From positions 1 to 64,000 of the forward strand of contig NZ_DATBKY010000004.1 in the NCBI RefSeq assembly GCF_036555685.1: DNA of 64,000 nucleotides, written 5' to 3'. Positions 1 through 8,368 of the stretch are shown in pieces (the first letter of the stretch is position 1; each line of letters begins with the position of its first letter). Under the pieces are notes generated by a model. That model was not told the origin of the DNA. It saw nothing but the letters and a program-made list of their open reading frames with translations, and searched no databases. The DNA is from Actinophytocola sp036555685 (GTDB lineage Bacteria; Actinomycetota; Actinomycetes; Mycobacteriales; Pseudonocardiaceae). The position numbers and the translations under genes were made by a program.

Positions 1-1
1 C

Positions 2-517
2 GACGGCGGGCTGCCGAAGCTGTACGTCGAGCTGTCGCGCGAGCTGGCCGGCGACCCCGACCTCGTGTCGACCGTGCGGGCCGTGCTCGCCGACGCCTCG
101 CTCGAGCCCGACCAGCTGCAGCTCGGCATGCCCGTGCAGGCCCTGTGCATGACCGACGGGCTGGCCGAGGACAACCTCCACGTGCTCGTGGACCTCGGCA
201 TCTCGGTCGTGCTCTACGAGTTCGGCACCACCCGCGGCGACCTCGCGTGCCTCGAAGACCTGCCGGTGCGCGCGGTGAAGATGTCGGGCGTCGCGGTGGC
301 GCGGGTCGAGCGGATGGGTGCGGACGCGCTGTTCACCCGCGCCATGCGCGAGCTCGTGGCACTGGTGCGCGACTCCGGCACGCCGGTCATCGTCGGCGAC
401 ATCTGCGCCGAGGCCCAGTTCGACTGGTGGCACGCGGTCGGCGCCGACTTCGCGCAGGGCGAGTTCACCGGCACGGCCGGCTCGCCGCAGGACGCGGAGC
501 ACCTGTTCGTCGCCTGA
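2..517 (+). CDS. EAL-domain protein, C-terminal part (degenerate; 5' end outside window)
   Basis: The reading frame is open from the window edge, so the N-terminus is missing. The visible 171 residues follow the second half of an EAL (c-di-GMP phosphodiesterase) fold: the region 'LYVELSRELAGDP' fits the strand and helix before the central sheet, and 'QGEFTG' is the usual QGY/F end of the barrel. The catalytic motifs are changed: the metal-binding DDFGTG position reads YEFGTT, the KID position reads KMS, and the EGVE position reads GDIC. From family knowledge, loss of these acidic residues removes phosphodiesterase activity, so I infer a c-di-GMP-binding or structural role. Whether a GGDEF or PAS domain lies upstream cannot be seen. 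Confidence 0.75.
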   Translation, partial: DGGLPKLYVELSRELAGDPDLVSTVRAVLADASLEPDQLQLGMPVQALCMTDGLAEDNLHVLVDLGISVVLYEFGTTRGDLACLEDLPVRAVKMSGVAVARVERMGADALFTRAMRELVALVRDSGTPVIVGDICAEAQFDWWHAVGADFAQGEFTGTAGSPQDAEHLFVA

Positions 518-527
518 CCGGCCCGCC

Positions 528-1553
528 TCAGAGCCACCCGCGGTGCGCGGCCTGGACCCCGGCCTGGAACCGGGTCGTCGCGCCGAGCCGGTCGAGCAGC
601 ACGGCGATCCGGCGCACGACCGTCCGCCGGGACAGCTGCAGCCGCCGCGCGATCGCGTCGTCGGTCACCCCCGCCGCCATCAGCGCGATGATCTTTCTGT
701 CCTGTTCGGACAGCGGAGCACGGTCGCCCGACACGGGGATGCCGAGCGTCCACAGTGTCTCGAACAGTCCGGCGAAGGCTTTCAGCAGCCCGCCCGCGTG
801 CACGACGAGCGACTCGGCCACGCCCGCGCGGTCGGGTTCGGGCACCAGCAGCGCGGTGTGCTCGTCGCCGATCATGAGCTTCACCGGGAGGTCGGCGAGC
901 ACCCGGGCGTCCTCGCCGCGCTCGACCATGCGGGTCATGCTCGCGAACAGGCCGGGGTCGTCGTAGACGGCCTGGTGGTAGACGGTGCGGTAGCGCAGCC
1001 CGGCCGCCATCCGCCGGGTCTGCAGCTCTTCCTGCGCGGCGAAGTGGTGCGGCTTGCTGTGGTACGGCGGGCGGTCCAGCCACCGGATGCACCCGCTCGA
1101 CCGCTCCTGCAGCTGCCGGGTCAGCGCGATGAGGTCCAGCGGGTGCTCGATGGTCTCCACGCCGGGGTCCGTGTCGCGCCGCGCCTGCTGGTAGAGCCGG
1201 TCGAGCTCGGCGCCGGCGCGCCACAGCCCGGCGCGGCGCTCGTCCTCGAGGCCCAGCACCGCGACCAGCACCCGGTGCGGCGGGCGTGCCTCCCACAGGC
1301 CGGCCTCGCCGTCGACGAGCAGGACGGCGTCGGCCCCGGCCATCGCCTCGAGGGCGGTCGTGACGGCCGGCACGGGCAACCCGGTGTGCCGGGCGAGCTG
1401 GTCCGGCCGGCAACGGCCGCGGGTGGCGAGCGTGCGATAGACCCGGCCCTGGTCGCTGTCGGGGTCCAGGACGTCCTGCACCGGCGCAGCGTAGAAAGCG
1501 CCATCGAGCCCGGTCAACGCGCCGAAAGTCGGTGGCTGGCGCATGTGCGCCAT
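528..1553 (-). CDS. LuxR-family transcriptional regulator
   Basis: A 341-residue protein. The C-terminal 65 residues carry a LuxR-type helix-turn-helix (LSEQDRKIIALMAAGVTDDA then IARRLQLSRRTVVRRI). The N-terminal part holds a TrmB-like winged helix (residues about 35-75, RTLATRGRCRPDQLARHTGL). The middle resembles the ligand or effector region of actinobacterial TrmB/LuxR hybrids. The start used is an ATG; a second ATG three codons downstream is equally possible. It converges on the EAL gene with a 10-base gap, and its 5' end faces the secreted C39-like gene across 91 bases, which would hold both promoters. The target is unknown. Confidence 0.8.
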   Translation of the reverse strand: MAHMRQPPTFGALTGLDGAFYAAPVQDVLDPDSDQGRVYRTLATRGRCRPDQLARHTGLPVPAVTTALEAMAGADAVLLVDGEAGLWEARPPHRVLVAVLGLEDERRAGLWRAGAELDRLYQQARRDTDPGVETIEHPLDLIALTRQLQERSSGCIRWLDRPPYHSKPHHFAAQEELQTRRMAAGLRYRTVYHQAVYDDPGLFASMTRMVERGEDARVLADLPVKLMIGDEHTALLVPEPDRAGVAESLVVHAGGLLKAFAGLFETLWTLGIPVSGDRAPLSEQDRKIIALMAAGVTDDAIARRLQLSRRTVVRRIAVLLDRLGATTRFQAGVQAAHRGWL

Positions 1554-1644
1554 AGCGCAGGTGAGCCACCGCCCGGCCCTGGCGCCGCTAACCGAATACC
1601 TCGACAGTTGGTGAGCAGTTGACTACAAGTTCGGGGAGATCCAC

Positions 1645-2265
1645 ATGCGCACACGCCTGCTCGTCGTGCCCGCAACCGTCCTGGCACTGGCGTTCTCCGT
1701 GCCCGCGTTCGCCGACGCCTCTGCGCTGTCGGCGCCTCTCACCAACGTCCACGCCACCGCCGACCACATCCTGCAAGTCGACTACCAGGTGCAGCAGACC
1801 GGGTACTGGTGCGGCCCGGCCGCCACCCGGATAGCGCTCTCTGCTCGTGGGGTCTACCGCAGCCAGTCGGCCCTGGCGGCCGAGCTGGGCACCGACACCG
1901 GCGGCACGGACTGGATCGGCCAGGTCACCGGAGTGCTGAGCAACTACGTCGGCTGGTACGAGACGAAGGAGATGCCGAACGACCCGCCCACGCAGGCCCA
2001 GCGGGACCTGCTGTGGAACGACATCGTGCTGGACATCGACAACGGCTACGCCATCGTCGCGAACATCGTCGCCCCGCCCGGCAACCAGCCCCCCGGCTAC
2101 CCGCCCGACCAGACGATCTACCACTACTTCACGGTGATCGGCTACAACGACGTCGACCGCACGGTGCTCATCGCGGACCCCGCCTCGTTCAGCGGCAACC
2201 AGATCTACTGGCTCACCTTCAACCAGCTCGCAACGCTGATCCCACCGAAGGGCTACAGCGCCTGA
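1645..2265 (+). CDS. Secreted C39-like (papain-fold) peptidase or inactive relative
   Basis: A 206-residue protein with a clear Sec signal peptide (MRTRLLVVPATVLALAFSV, cleavage probably after AFA). The mature part has the papain-like C39 arrangement: Cys56 in GYWCGPAA, His160 in IYHYFTVIGY and Asp178 in IADPAS, the likely Cys-His-Asp triad. Gly-Pro after the cysteine and a Gln in the preceding QQTGYW match the family, which includes secreted actinobacterial proteins annotated 'C39 family peptidase'. A GGGAG ribosome-binding site lies about 7 bases before the ATG. There is no ABC transporter beside it, so it is not a bacteriocin-processing C39 domain. The extracellular substrate is unknown. 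Confidence 0.75.
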   Translation: MRTRLLVVPATVLALAFSVPAFADASALSAPLTNVHATADHILQVDYQVQQTGYWCGPAATRIALSARGVYRSQSALAAELGTDTGGTDWIGQVTGVLSNYVGWYETKEMPNDPPTQAQRDLLWNDIVLDIDNGYAIVANIVAPPGNQPPGYPPDQTIYHYFTVIGYNDVDRTVLIADPASFSGNQIYWLTFNQLATLIPPKGYSA

Positions 2266-2351
2266 CCTTGACCCGAAACGCCACCCACCTCGACCTTGAT
2301 CCACAGCGGCCGGGGTGGGTGGTGGGCGCACCCGTGGTGGATGCTCGGAAC

Positions 2352-2729
2352 ATGGAGTTCTTGAGCAGCCGCGTCATCGTCCGGCCGCGGGATCCGGAGC
2401 GGTCGCTGGCCTTCTACCGCGACACGCTCGGGCTCGCGGTCTACCGCGAGTTCCCCGGCGGCACGGTCTTCTTCACCGGCAACGGCCTGCTGGAGGTCTC
2501 CGGGCAGGCGAGCGACGGGCCGGGCGCGGGCGTGGTGCTGTGGCTGCAGGTGCGGGACATCGCCGCTACCACGCGTGAGCTGAGACAACGCAACGTTCAC
2601 ATTGTTCGCGAAGCTCAACAGGAACCGTGGGGACTTCTCGAAATGTGGATCGTCGATCCGGACGGCTTACGCATAGTGCTCGTGGAAATACCCTCCGAGC
2701 ACCCGCTGCGAAAAGACGTGCGAAGCTAG
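2352..2729 (+). CDS. Glyoxalase/VOC-family protein
   Basis: A 125-residue single VOC module. It opens with the usual strand SSRVIVRPRDPERSLAFYRD, followed by TLGLAVYREFPGG, and ends with WIVDPDGLRIVLVEIP, the conserved DPDG turn near the last strand. VOC proteins use a pseudo-twofold beta-alpha-beta-beta-beta fold to bind metals and small substrates. The reaction cannot be assigned from sequence. The ATG after GCTCGGAAC is used; a GTG five codons upstream is possible. Codon use is less GC-biased in the last 50 codons (CAACGCAACGTTCACATTG), which may mean a weaker constraint or a more recent origin there. Confidence 0.8.
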   Translation: MEFLSSRVIVRPRDPERSLAFYRDTLGLAVYREFPGGTVFFTGNGLLEVSGQASDGPGAGVVLWLQVRDIAATTRELRQRNVHIVREAQQEPWGLLEMWIVDPDGLRIVLVEIPSEHPLRKDVRS

Positions 2730-2734
2730 CGCAC

Positions 2735-2763
2735 CATCCGCCGGGCTGAGAATTCCGCGGATG
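2735..2763. terminator. Possible weak hairpin between converging genes
   Basis: CATCCGC (2735-2741) pairs with GCGGATG (2757-2763) around a 15-base loop, between the stop of the VOC gene and the stop of the converging small gene. The stem is only 7 bp and there is no T-run, so this is tentative. Confidence 0.3.
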
Positions 2764-2772
2764 CGGACCGAA

Positions 2773-3051
2773 TCAGGCGGCGGCGGGCGCGGGTGCGATG
2801 GCCGCGACGCCCTCGGCCGTCAGCTGCGCGGGCACGAGGTCGCCGACATCGCCGCCCGTCGCGGCCTCGATCAGCCCGGCGTGCGCGAGCATGTGTGCGG
2901 TGAACTGGTCACAGCAGGGCACGTTGTCGATGAACAGGTCCGGCTCGCTGCTGCAGCTGATCTGGGCTCGGCCGGCCACTACCGCGCGGAGCATGGAGAT
3001 GGCTCGGTGGTTCAGACCTTCGGGTGGCTGCATGGTTCGGGCGGTGGACAT
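2773..3051 (-). CDS. Small conserved hypothetical protein
   Basis: A 92-residue protein with no membrane segment. It has a central cysteine group (ISCSSEPDLF, then NVPCCDQFTAH) and an Ala/Pro-rich tail. The pattern 'MSTARTMQPPEGLNHRA ... CEPDLF ... CCDQFTAH' seems familiar from short actinobacterial hypotheticals, but I cannot name a family or function. An AGGAAACG ribosome-binding site lies just before the ATG. The paired cysteines could bind a metal or be redox active; that is speculation. Confidence 0.6.
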   Translation of the reverse strand: MSTARTMQPPEGLNHRAISMLRAVVAGRAQISCSSEPDLFIDNVPCCDQFTAHMLAHAGLIEAATGGDVGDLVPAQLTAEGVAAIAPAPAAA

Positions 3052-3273
3052 GATCGTCGTTTCCTGTGCCTGTTCGATTTCACTTGCGAGTCTGTTGTAG
3101 CACTCGGCTCTGACAATTCGTTGGATGCTCGCTGGGCCCGTTCGGTTTCATCGAAATTCCTAACAGACCGTTACCTGTATGGAGCACGCGGGGTAGGCCC
3201 AGATACGCACGCGTTCCGGACGTACCAGCGCGATCGGCCGAACGGGCCACCTCGTGAGTGTGCAAAGGGGACA
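3052..3273. other. Intergenic stretch, relatively AT-rich
   Basis: These 222 bases lie upstream of the small hypothetical gene and downstream of the SnoaL-like gene. They are clearly richer in A and T than the neighbourhood (for example around 3110-3180) and probably carry the promoter of the small gene. I see no gene or strong hairpin. Confidence 0.4.
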
Positions 3274-3732
3274 TCAGCGGTCCAGCTTCGCGCGCAGCCA
3301 GGCCGGCCAGCCGCGCGGGCGGCGGACCAGCGCGCCGAGCAGCCGCAGGCCGTCGAAGTTGGCCGTGCGCGAGACGATCAGGTTGTCCCGCAGCACGATC
3401 TTGTCCACCGTGACCCACTCGATCGGCTTGCGGCCGAACGTGCCGTGCAGGCGCAGCTCGACGAACACCGTGTCCTCGTCGGCCTGCGCCCAGCTGACCA
3501 CCTCGCCGCGCAGGTCCGGGATCGTCGACAGCAGCTCGTCCAGGACGTTCTCCAGGCGCGCACGCCCACGGGCCGTCGCGGCCAGCGGCTGGCGGAACGT
3601 GGCGTCCGGGTGCGTCAGCGCGAGAAGCCCCTCGACGGTCGGCTCGGCCCACTCCTCGGCGAAGCGGCGCACGAAGGCCGCCGTGTCGGTCTGGAACATG
3701 GCGGTCAAGGTAACCGAACCAGCGCTACTCAT
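3274..3732 (-). CDS. SnoaL-like / NTF2-fold protein
   Basis: A 152-residue protein with the NTF2-like pattern: an N-terminal helix (FVRRFAEEWAEPTVEGLLAL), then 'THPDATFRQPLAATARGRA', then alternating strands with 'LHGTFGRKPIEWVTVDKIVL'. The fold includes SnoaL-like isomerases and many ligand-binding proteins; no catalytic residue can be assigned. An alternative start is the ATG at 3699, which would remove 11 residues and begin MFQTDTAA, a more typical start for the family. Its 5' end lies 25 bases from the stop of the GH13 gene, but it has the same orientation and is downstream, so co-transcription with the glycosidases is possible. Confidence 0.7.
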   Translation of the reverse strand: MSSAGSVTLTAMFQTDTAAFVRRFAEEWAEPTVEGLLALTHPDATFRQPLAATARGRARLENVLDELLSTIPDLRGEVVSWAQADEDTVFVELRLHGTFGRKPIEWVTVDKIVLRDNLIVSRTANFDGLRLLGALVRRPRGWPAWLRAKLDR

Positions 3733-3757
3733 CCGTCGCGGGACCTCGTCCGTTCTC

Positions 3758-5293
3758 TCAGCTCGCCTTGTAGATCGCGTAGCTGAACCTGTCCAGGTGC
3801 AGGCGGCCCGCCTCGTGCCTGGTGCCCCGGCCCAGCACCAGCTCGCCTGCCGCCGGGATGTCCGCGGTCACCGGGGTGAACGACGGGTTCACCGCCACCG
3901 TGAACTCGCCGCCCCGGCGGTACACGAACGGGTAACCCGGGTTCAGGATCTCCACTCCGCCGCCCGAGCCCAGGGACGGGTTCGCCTTGCGCAGTGCGAT
4001 CAGCTCGCGCACCAGGTTCAGCAGCGAGTCCGGGTCGGCCTGCGAGTCCGCCACGTTCGGGCGGGTCGGGGACGGGTGCGGCGGCAGGTAGGTCACCTCG
4101 GGGTCCGCCTTGTCCCACTGCATCGGGGTGCGGGAACCGGCCCGGTTGTAGCCGGCCCGCGGCGGGCCCAGCGTCGCGCCCTCGAGGTCCGGCAGGCCGG
4201 GCTGGTACTGCATGCCGATCTCGTCGCCGTAGTACACGGCAGGCAGCGTCGGCCAGGTGAGCACGAAGACGAACGCCGCGCGGGCCTGGTCCGCGCTGCG
4301 GGAACCGGCCACGAGGCGGGGGAAGTCGTGGTTGGACGTGGGCAGGATGATATGGCCGTTGCGGCCGATCACGGTCGTCGCGGTGGCCCATTCGGCCAGG
4401 AACTCCGAGATCGTGCCCGCGCCCGACGGGTCGAAGTAGCACGCGCGCGCCGGGCGCCACGTGTCGTCGTACACCGCGCCGTTGTGCCACAGCGAGCGGA
4501 ACGCCTGGCTGGACCCGAAGTGCAGGAAGAAGTCCGCGTGGAAGCCCGCCGGCACCGACACGTGCGGCTGCGCCCACTCGCTCAGCAGCACCGCGTCGGG
4601 GTGCGCCGAGTCGATCCAGCCGCGCATCTCCCGCCACAGCTTGGCCGTCTCCGCCTTGCCGGCGTCGTCCTTCACCAGCGACGATGCCATGTCCACGCGG
4701 AAACCGGACACGCCCGTGCGCAGCCAGTGGTCCATGATGTCGCGCAGCGCCTGGCGGTTCGCCCGCGGTCCCTCGGCGTCGACCGGCTGGCGCCACGGCT
4801 CGTCCGGATCCATCCGCGCGTAGCCGAAGTTCAGCGCGGGCTGCACCGGGAAGAAGTTCGGCAGGTAGAAACCCGGCCGCGAGCCGGGCGAGGGCTGGAA
4901 GCCCGGCGCCTGCCGGTCCGACCAGACGTAACGGTGGTCGGCCGGGTCGTTCGCCGAGTGCTGGAACCACGGGTGCTGGTCGGACGTGTGCCCGGCGACG
5001 AGGTCGAGCAGCACCCGGATCCCCCGCCTGCGCGCGGAGTCGACGAGCTTCGCCAGGTCGTCGCCCGTGCCGTAGCGCGGGTCGATCGCGAAGTAGTCCG
5101 CCACGTCGTAGCCGGCGTCGCGCATCGGGGAGACGAAGCACGGGTTGAGCCACACCGTGTCGACGCCGAGCCAGGCCAGGTAGTCCAGTTTGGACTCCAC
5201 GCCGTTCAGGTCGCCGATGCCGTCGCCGTTGCTGTCCGCGAAACTCTGCGGGTAGATCTGGTACAGGACGGCATCCGCCAACCAGTCGGCCAT
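3758..5293 (-). CDS. GH13 alpha-glucosidase / alpha-amylase family enzyme
   Basis: A 511-residue (beta/alpha)8 glycoside hydrolase of family GH13. It begins with the typical WLADAVLYQIYPQSFADSNG and has all catalytic residues: Asp201 (nucleophile, GFRVDMASS), Glu239 (acid/base, LLSEWAQP) and Asp323 (transition-state stabiliser, TSNHDFPRL). The QIYPQSF and DGIGDLNG motifs resemble the oligo-1,6-glucosidase/alpha-glucosidase branch (motif II region 'QPALNF') more than amylases. There is no signal peptide, so it acts in the cytoplasm on imported oligosaccharides. It follows the GH39 gene by 16 bases and is probably co-transcribed under the LacI-type regulator. Confidence 0.85.
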   Translation of the reverse strand: MADWLADAVLYQIYPQSFADSNGDGIGDLNGVESKLDYLAWLGVDTVWLNPCFVSPMRDAGYDVADYFAIDPRYGTGDDLAKLVDSARRRGIRVLLDLVAGHTSDQHPWFQHSANDPADHRYVWSDRQAPGFQPSPGSRPGFYLPNFFPVQPALNFGYARMDPDEPWRQPVDAEGPRANRQALRDIMDHWLRTGVSGFRVDMASSLVKDDAGKAETAKLWREMRGWIDSAHPDAVLLSEWAQPHVSVPAGFHADFFLHFGSSQAFRSLWHNGAVYDDTWRPARACYFDPSGAGTISEFLAEWATATTVIGRNGHIILPTSNHDFPRLVAGSRSADQARAAFVFVLTWPTLPAVYYGDEIGMQYQPGLPDLEGATLGPPRAGYNRAGSRTPMQWDKADPEVTYLPPHPSPTRPNVADSQADPDSLLNLVRELIALRKANPSLGSGGGVEILNPGYPFVYRRGGEFTVAVNPSFTPVTADIPAAGELVLGRGTRHEAGRLHLDRFSYAIYKAS

Positions 5294-5309
5294 GTACGCT
5301 CCTCGCTCC

Positions 5310-7145
5310 TCAGCGCCGGGTCAGCCGCAGCGATCGGATTCCCGGCATCGGTACCTCCACCGTGACCGACGCGGTTCCGTCCGCGCCGACCGCCACGTCC
5401 GCAAGGTACTCGATCGGCAGGGTGTCGGCGGCGCGCAGCGCCTCCCACTGGTCGTCGCTCGGCCAGTCCCCGCCGCCGAGCCGCGCCCAGGTCCGCGCGA
5501 TGTTCGCGTGCGCCTCGTCGACCCGCGCCGACACCACCGCGTACCGGCCTGGCGCCAGCCCGGACAGCTCCACCGTCGCCGACCGGTCGAGGATCCTTGC
5601 ACCGTCGATTTTGGACTGATCGAGCGTGCCGTTCCACGCCAGCACGTCCACGGTCGACGCCGTCTTCGTGGCCAGCGCCTCGACGAGCGCCTCGCCGCCG
5701 TCGCCGGTCACGGTCGCCGGGATCCGGCCGCCGGCCAGCGCGGAGAGCATCGCGAGCGCCCAGAACCGCGGCTTGCGCAGGTTGCCGACGGTCAGCAGGC
5801 CGAACCCGCCGTGCAGCAGCTTCGGCGCCCAGCCGAGCTCCTCGAACTGGTCGGAGGCCACCCAGTAGGACAGGCAGTCGGTCGTGTCGAGCGCACTCTT
5901 CATGCCGCGCAGCACGAACGGCGCGGCGAACACCGTGTCGTTGACCCGGTGGAAGTGCGTGGGCGTCACGCCCCATTCGGTCCACAGGATCTCCGGCTCT
6001 GCCCTGCCGGTGGCCTTCGCGTACGAGCGGGTCAGCGGCCGCATGTCCAGCGGCGCGTTGCCGTAGGTGTGGGTGGACACGAAGTCGATGGGCACGTCGT
6101 TCGCCAGGCAGTACTCGAGCAGCGCCCCCACCCAGCCCGCCGCGGCCGAGGACGGCCCGCCGACCCGGATCCGCGGGTCGACGCTCTTCACCGCGCGCGC
6201 CGCGAGCTCGTAGAGCCGGTGGTAGTCGTCCTGGGTGCCGTTCCAGAACACCTCGAGGTTGGCCTCGTTCCAGACCTCGAACTCCCAGGTGGCGACCTCG
6301 TCCGCGCCGTAGCGCTCCCGCAGGTGCACGGTCAGGTCGCGGACGAGCTCGGCCCAGCGCGCCCAGTCGCGCGGCACCGAGACCGTCGCCTTGTAGTCGA
6401 AGACGGTGTACCCGGGATCCGCGCACAGCGCGGCCGGCATGAACGACAGCTCGACGACCGGCTTGAGCCCGGTCTCGAGGAAGCGGTCGTACACCTCGTC
6501 GAGGCCGGCGAAGTCGAACGAGCCGTCCTCCCCGACCGTGACCGTCTCCGGCAGGAACGTGCCGTGCGCGCGGACGCTGCGCACGCCGACCTCGTCGCGC
6601 ATGATGCGCAGCGCCTCGGCGTACTCGGCGGCGACGTCCGAGCCGCCGGGTCCGGGCTTGTCCCAGACGAGCAGCGAGAAGTGCTCGGCGCCGATCATCC
6701 GGCGCCACACGTCCGGCAGCGGGGCCGGCGCCGTGGTCGCGTCCACGGACACGACCACCCGCGCCGGCGCCGGTCCCGCCGGAAGGGGAGCGGCGCAGGC
6801 CGTCGCCGACAGTGCCCCCGCACCTTCGTCGCTCCACGTGGCCACTCGGTAGTGGTAGGTCTCGCCCGGCTCGACGAGCGTGTCGGCGTAGGGCGGGCAG
6901 GGCACCGCGAGCACGTCGCCGCCGAGATGGTCGAGCGGCTCGAACGGACCGTCGGCCGAGGTCGCGCGGTGCACGAGGTAGCCGAGTGCGCCCTGCACCG
7001 GCCGCCAGTCCAGCCGGACCAGGCCGGTGCCGGGCTCCGCGACGAGCTCCCGCGGCGGCGGTAGCTCACCGATGCCGGTGAGCCGCTCGTCGCTCGGCAG
7101 TCCGATCCGCTGCTCCCAGTCCGCTCGCGCGCTGGTCTCGGTCAC
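5310..7145 (-). CDS. GH39-family glycosidase (beta-xylosidase type)
   Basis: A 611-residue cytoplasmic protein. Residues about 35-110 form a fibronectin-III-like region. The catalytic barrel follows, with Asn293-Glu294 (acid/base, in EVWNEAN) and Glu390 (nucleophile, in ILWTEWGV), the GH39/clan A signature. A C-terminal beta-rich domain (about 480-611) fits the family's beta-sandwich. GH39 includes beta-xylosidases and alpha-L-iduronidases; a beta-xylosidase or related activity is likeliest. I place the start at the GTG at 7145 because AAGGGGGC sits just upstream. The ATG 39 bases earlier would lie inside the tandem operator at 7161-7187. Confidence 0.8.
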   Translation of the reverse strand: MTETSARADWEQRIGLPSDERLTGIGELPPPRELVAEPGTGLVRLDWRPVQGALGYLVHRATSADGPFEPLDHLGGDVLAVPCPPYADTLVEPGETYHYRVATWSDEGAGALSATACAAPLPAGPAPARVVVSVDATTAPAPLPDVWRRMIGAEHFSLLVWDKPGPGGSDVAAEYAEALRIMRDEVGVRSVRAHGTFLPETVTVGEDGSFDFAGLDEVYDRFLETGLKPVVELSFMPAALCADPGYTVFDYKATVSVPRDWARWAELVRDLTVHLRERYGADEVATWEFEVWNEANLEVFWNGTQDDYHRLYELAARAVKSVDPRIRVGGPSSAAAGWVGALLEYCLANDVPIDFVSTHTYGNAPLDMRPLTRSYAKATGRAEPEILWTEWGVTPTHFHRVNDTVFAAPFVLRGMKSALDTTDCLSYWVASDQFEELGWAPKLLHGGFGLLTVGNLRKPRFWALAMLSALAGGRIPATVTGDGGEALVEALATKTASTVDVLAWNGTLDQSKIDGARILDRSATVELSGLAPGRYAVVSARVDEAHANIARTWARLGGGDWPSDDQWEALRAADTLPIEYLADVAVGADGTASVTVEVPMPGIRSLRLTRR

Positions 7146-7160
7146 CGCTGCCCCCTTGCC

Positions 7161-7187
7161 TGTAAGCGCTCCCTGTAAGCGCATACA
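7161..7187 (-). promoter_or_regulatory. Tandem LacI-type operators upstream of the GH39-GH13 operon
   Basis: Two 14-bp sites sharing TGTAAGCGC lie head to tail: TGTAAGCGCTCCCT (7161-7174) and TGTAAGCGCATACA (7174-7187). The second is a near-perfect palindrome (TGTAnGCGCnTACA). Both have the central CG expected of LacI-family operators. They sit 16 bases before the GTG start of the GH39 gene and between it and the lacI-type gene. Binding here should block GH39-GH13 transcription. Confidence 0.7.
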
Positions 7188-7239
7188 CTATGCGCGGGCA
7201 GCGGCTCCCCGCAAGGGAACCAAGCCCCTTCCTCGCAGA

Positions 7240-8298
7240 TCAGGGGCAGCCGCAGCTGGTCCGGCGGGTCTGGTTGACCGGCAGCATGACCGAGCGCGGC
7301 TGGCGGTCGGGGTCGCGCAGCCGCTCCACGAGCAGGTCCACCGCGGTCTCGCCGAGACGGCGCATGGGCTGGCTGACCGTGGTCAGGCTGGGCCGCACCA
7401 CGCGGCCGAGCGGGATGCCGTCGAAGCCGACCACGGCCACGTCCTCGGGCACCCGGATGCCACGCCGCTCCAGGGTCTGCAGCGCGCCGACGGCCATCTG
7501 GTCGTTCGCGCACACCAGGGCCTGCGGCACCGCGCCGCCCGCATCGAGCAGCCGCTCCGCCGCGGCCCGGCCGTCGGCCTGGGTGAAGTTGCCGCGGGTG
7601 GCCGGCTCGGCCGGTACCGGGAGGCCCGCGTCGCCGAGCGCGCGCTGGAAGCCGCGGAACCGGGCGGCCGCGTCCGGCGAGTCCTCGCCGCCGCTGATGA
7701 ACGCGAGCCGGGTCAGCCCGTGGTCGTCGATCAGGTGCCGGGTCAGCTCGTACTCGCCCTCGTCGTTGGCCACCTGCAGGTGGTCGAGATGGTCGATCTC
7801 GCGCGGCCCCGCGATCATCACGATCGGCAGCCGGTGGGCGATGATCTCCAGGTCCTCGGTCGGCACGGTACGGGCGAGCACCGCGAACCCGTCCACCCGT
7901 CCGGCCACCTTCGCGACCAGGCTCTCGGGGCCGCCCTCGAGCGAGGCCGCGATCAGCAGCGCGTACCCGTGCCGGCGGGCCGCGCGTTCCATGCCGCGGG
8001 TGATCTCGTCCGCGTAGAGCATGTGCTCGGGATCGTCGGCGGCGTCGTCGGAACCGTCCCCGGGGTTGTCGACCTCGGGGTCGGCGTAGTCGGGAAAGCA
8101 CAGGCCGAGCACCCCGGTCGTGCGGCTGGCCAGGCCGCGCGCGTTGCCGCTCGGCACGTAGCCCAGCTCGCGTGCCACCGCGAGCACCCGCTCACGTGTC
8201 GTCGCACGCACCGTGTCCGGGTTGCGGTAGACGCGGGACACGGTCGCGATCGAGACCTGTGCGCGGGCGGCGACGTCATAGACCGTGGGGGCACTCAC
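7240..8298 (-). CDS. LacI-family transcriptional regulator of the glycosidase operon
   Basis: A 352-residue LacI/GalR protein. The N-terminal HTH reads TVYDVAARAQVSIATVSRVY with the hinge helix region ARGLASRTTGVLGL. The periplasmic-binding-protein-like core has the usual landmarks FISGGEDSPDAAARFRGF, VCANDQMAVGALQTL and VVGFDGIPLGRVVRPSLTTV. It ends with a Cys-containing tail SCGCP. The GTG start at 8298 has AAGGACG upstream and gives the standard LacI length; the frame stays open further upstream, but that part looks non-coding. It lies directly upstream of the GH39-GH13 genes on the same strand, so the inducer is probably a xylo- or gluco-oligosaccharide. Confidence 0.85.
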   Translation of the reverse strand: MSAPTVYDVAARAQVSIATVSRVYRNPDTVRATTRERVLAVARELGYVPSGNARGLASRTTGVLGLCFPDYADPEVDNPGDGSDDAADDPEHMLYADEITRGMERAARRHGYALLIAASLEGGPESLVAKVAGRVDGFAVLARTVPTEDLEIIAHRLPIVMIAGPREIDHLDHLQVANDEGEYELTRHLIDDHGLTRLAFISGGEDSPDAAARFRGFQRALGDAGLPVPAEPATRGNFTQADGRAAAERLLDAGGAVPQALVCANDQMAVGALQTLERRGIRVPEDVAVVGFDGIPLGRVVRPSLTTVSQPMRRLGETAVDLLVERLRDPDRQPRSVMLPVNQTRRTSCGCP

Positions 8299-8368
8299 CC
8301 GGTAACCGTCCTTGTATCGCGCATTCAGCTTGCCAACGCTACCCGGCGTATCGGGCAGCGGGAACGAG

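Noticed and set aside
3254..5365. A 703-codon open frame opposite the GH13 gene
   Set aside because: Arg/Val/His-rich low-complexity translation, no ribosome-binding site, and the opposite strand encodes a GH13 enzyme with all catalytic residues.
7145..7184. ATG at 7184 as the GH39 start
   Set aside because: It lies inside the tandem LacI operator and gives an unlikely N-terminal extension; the GTG at 7145 has AAGGGGGC at the right distance.
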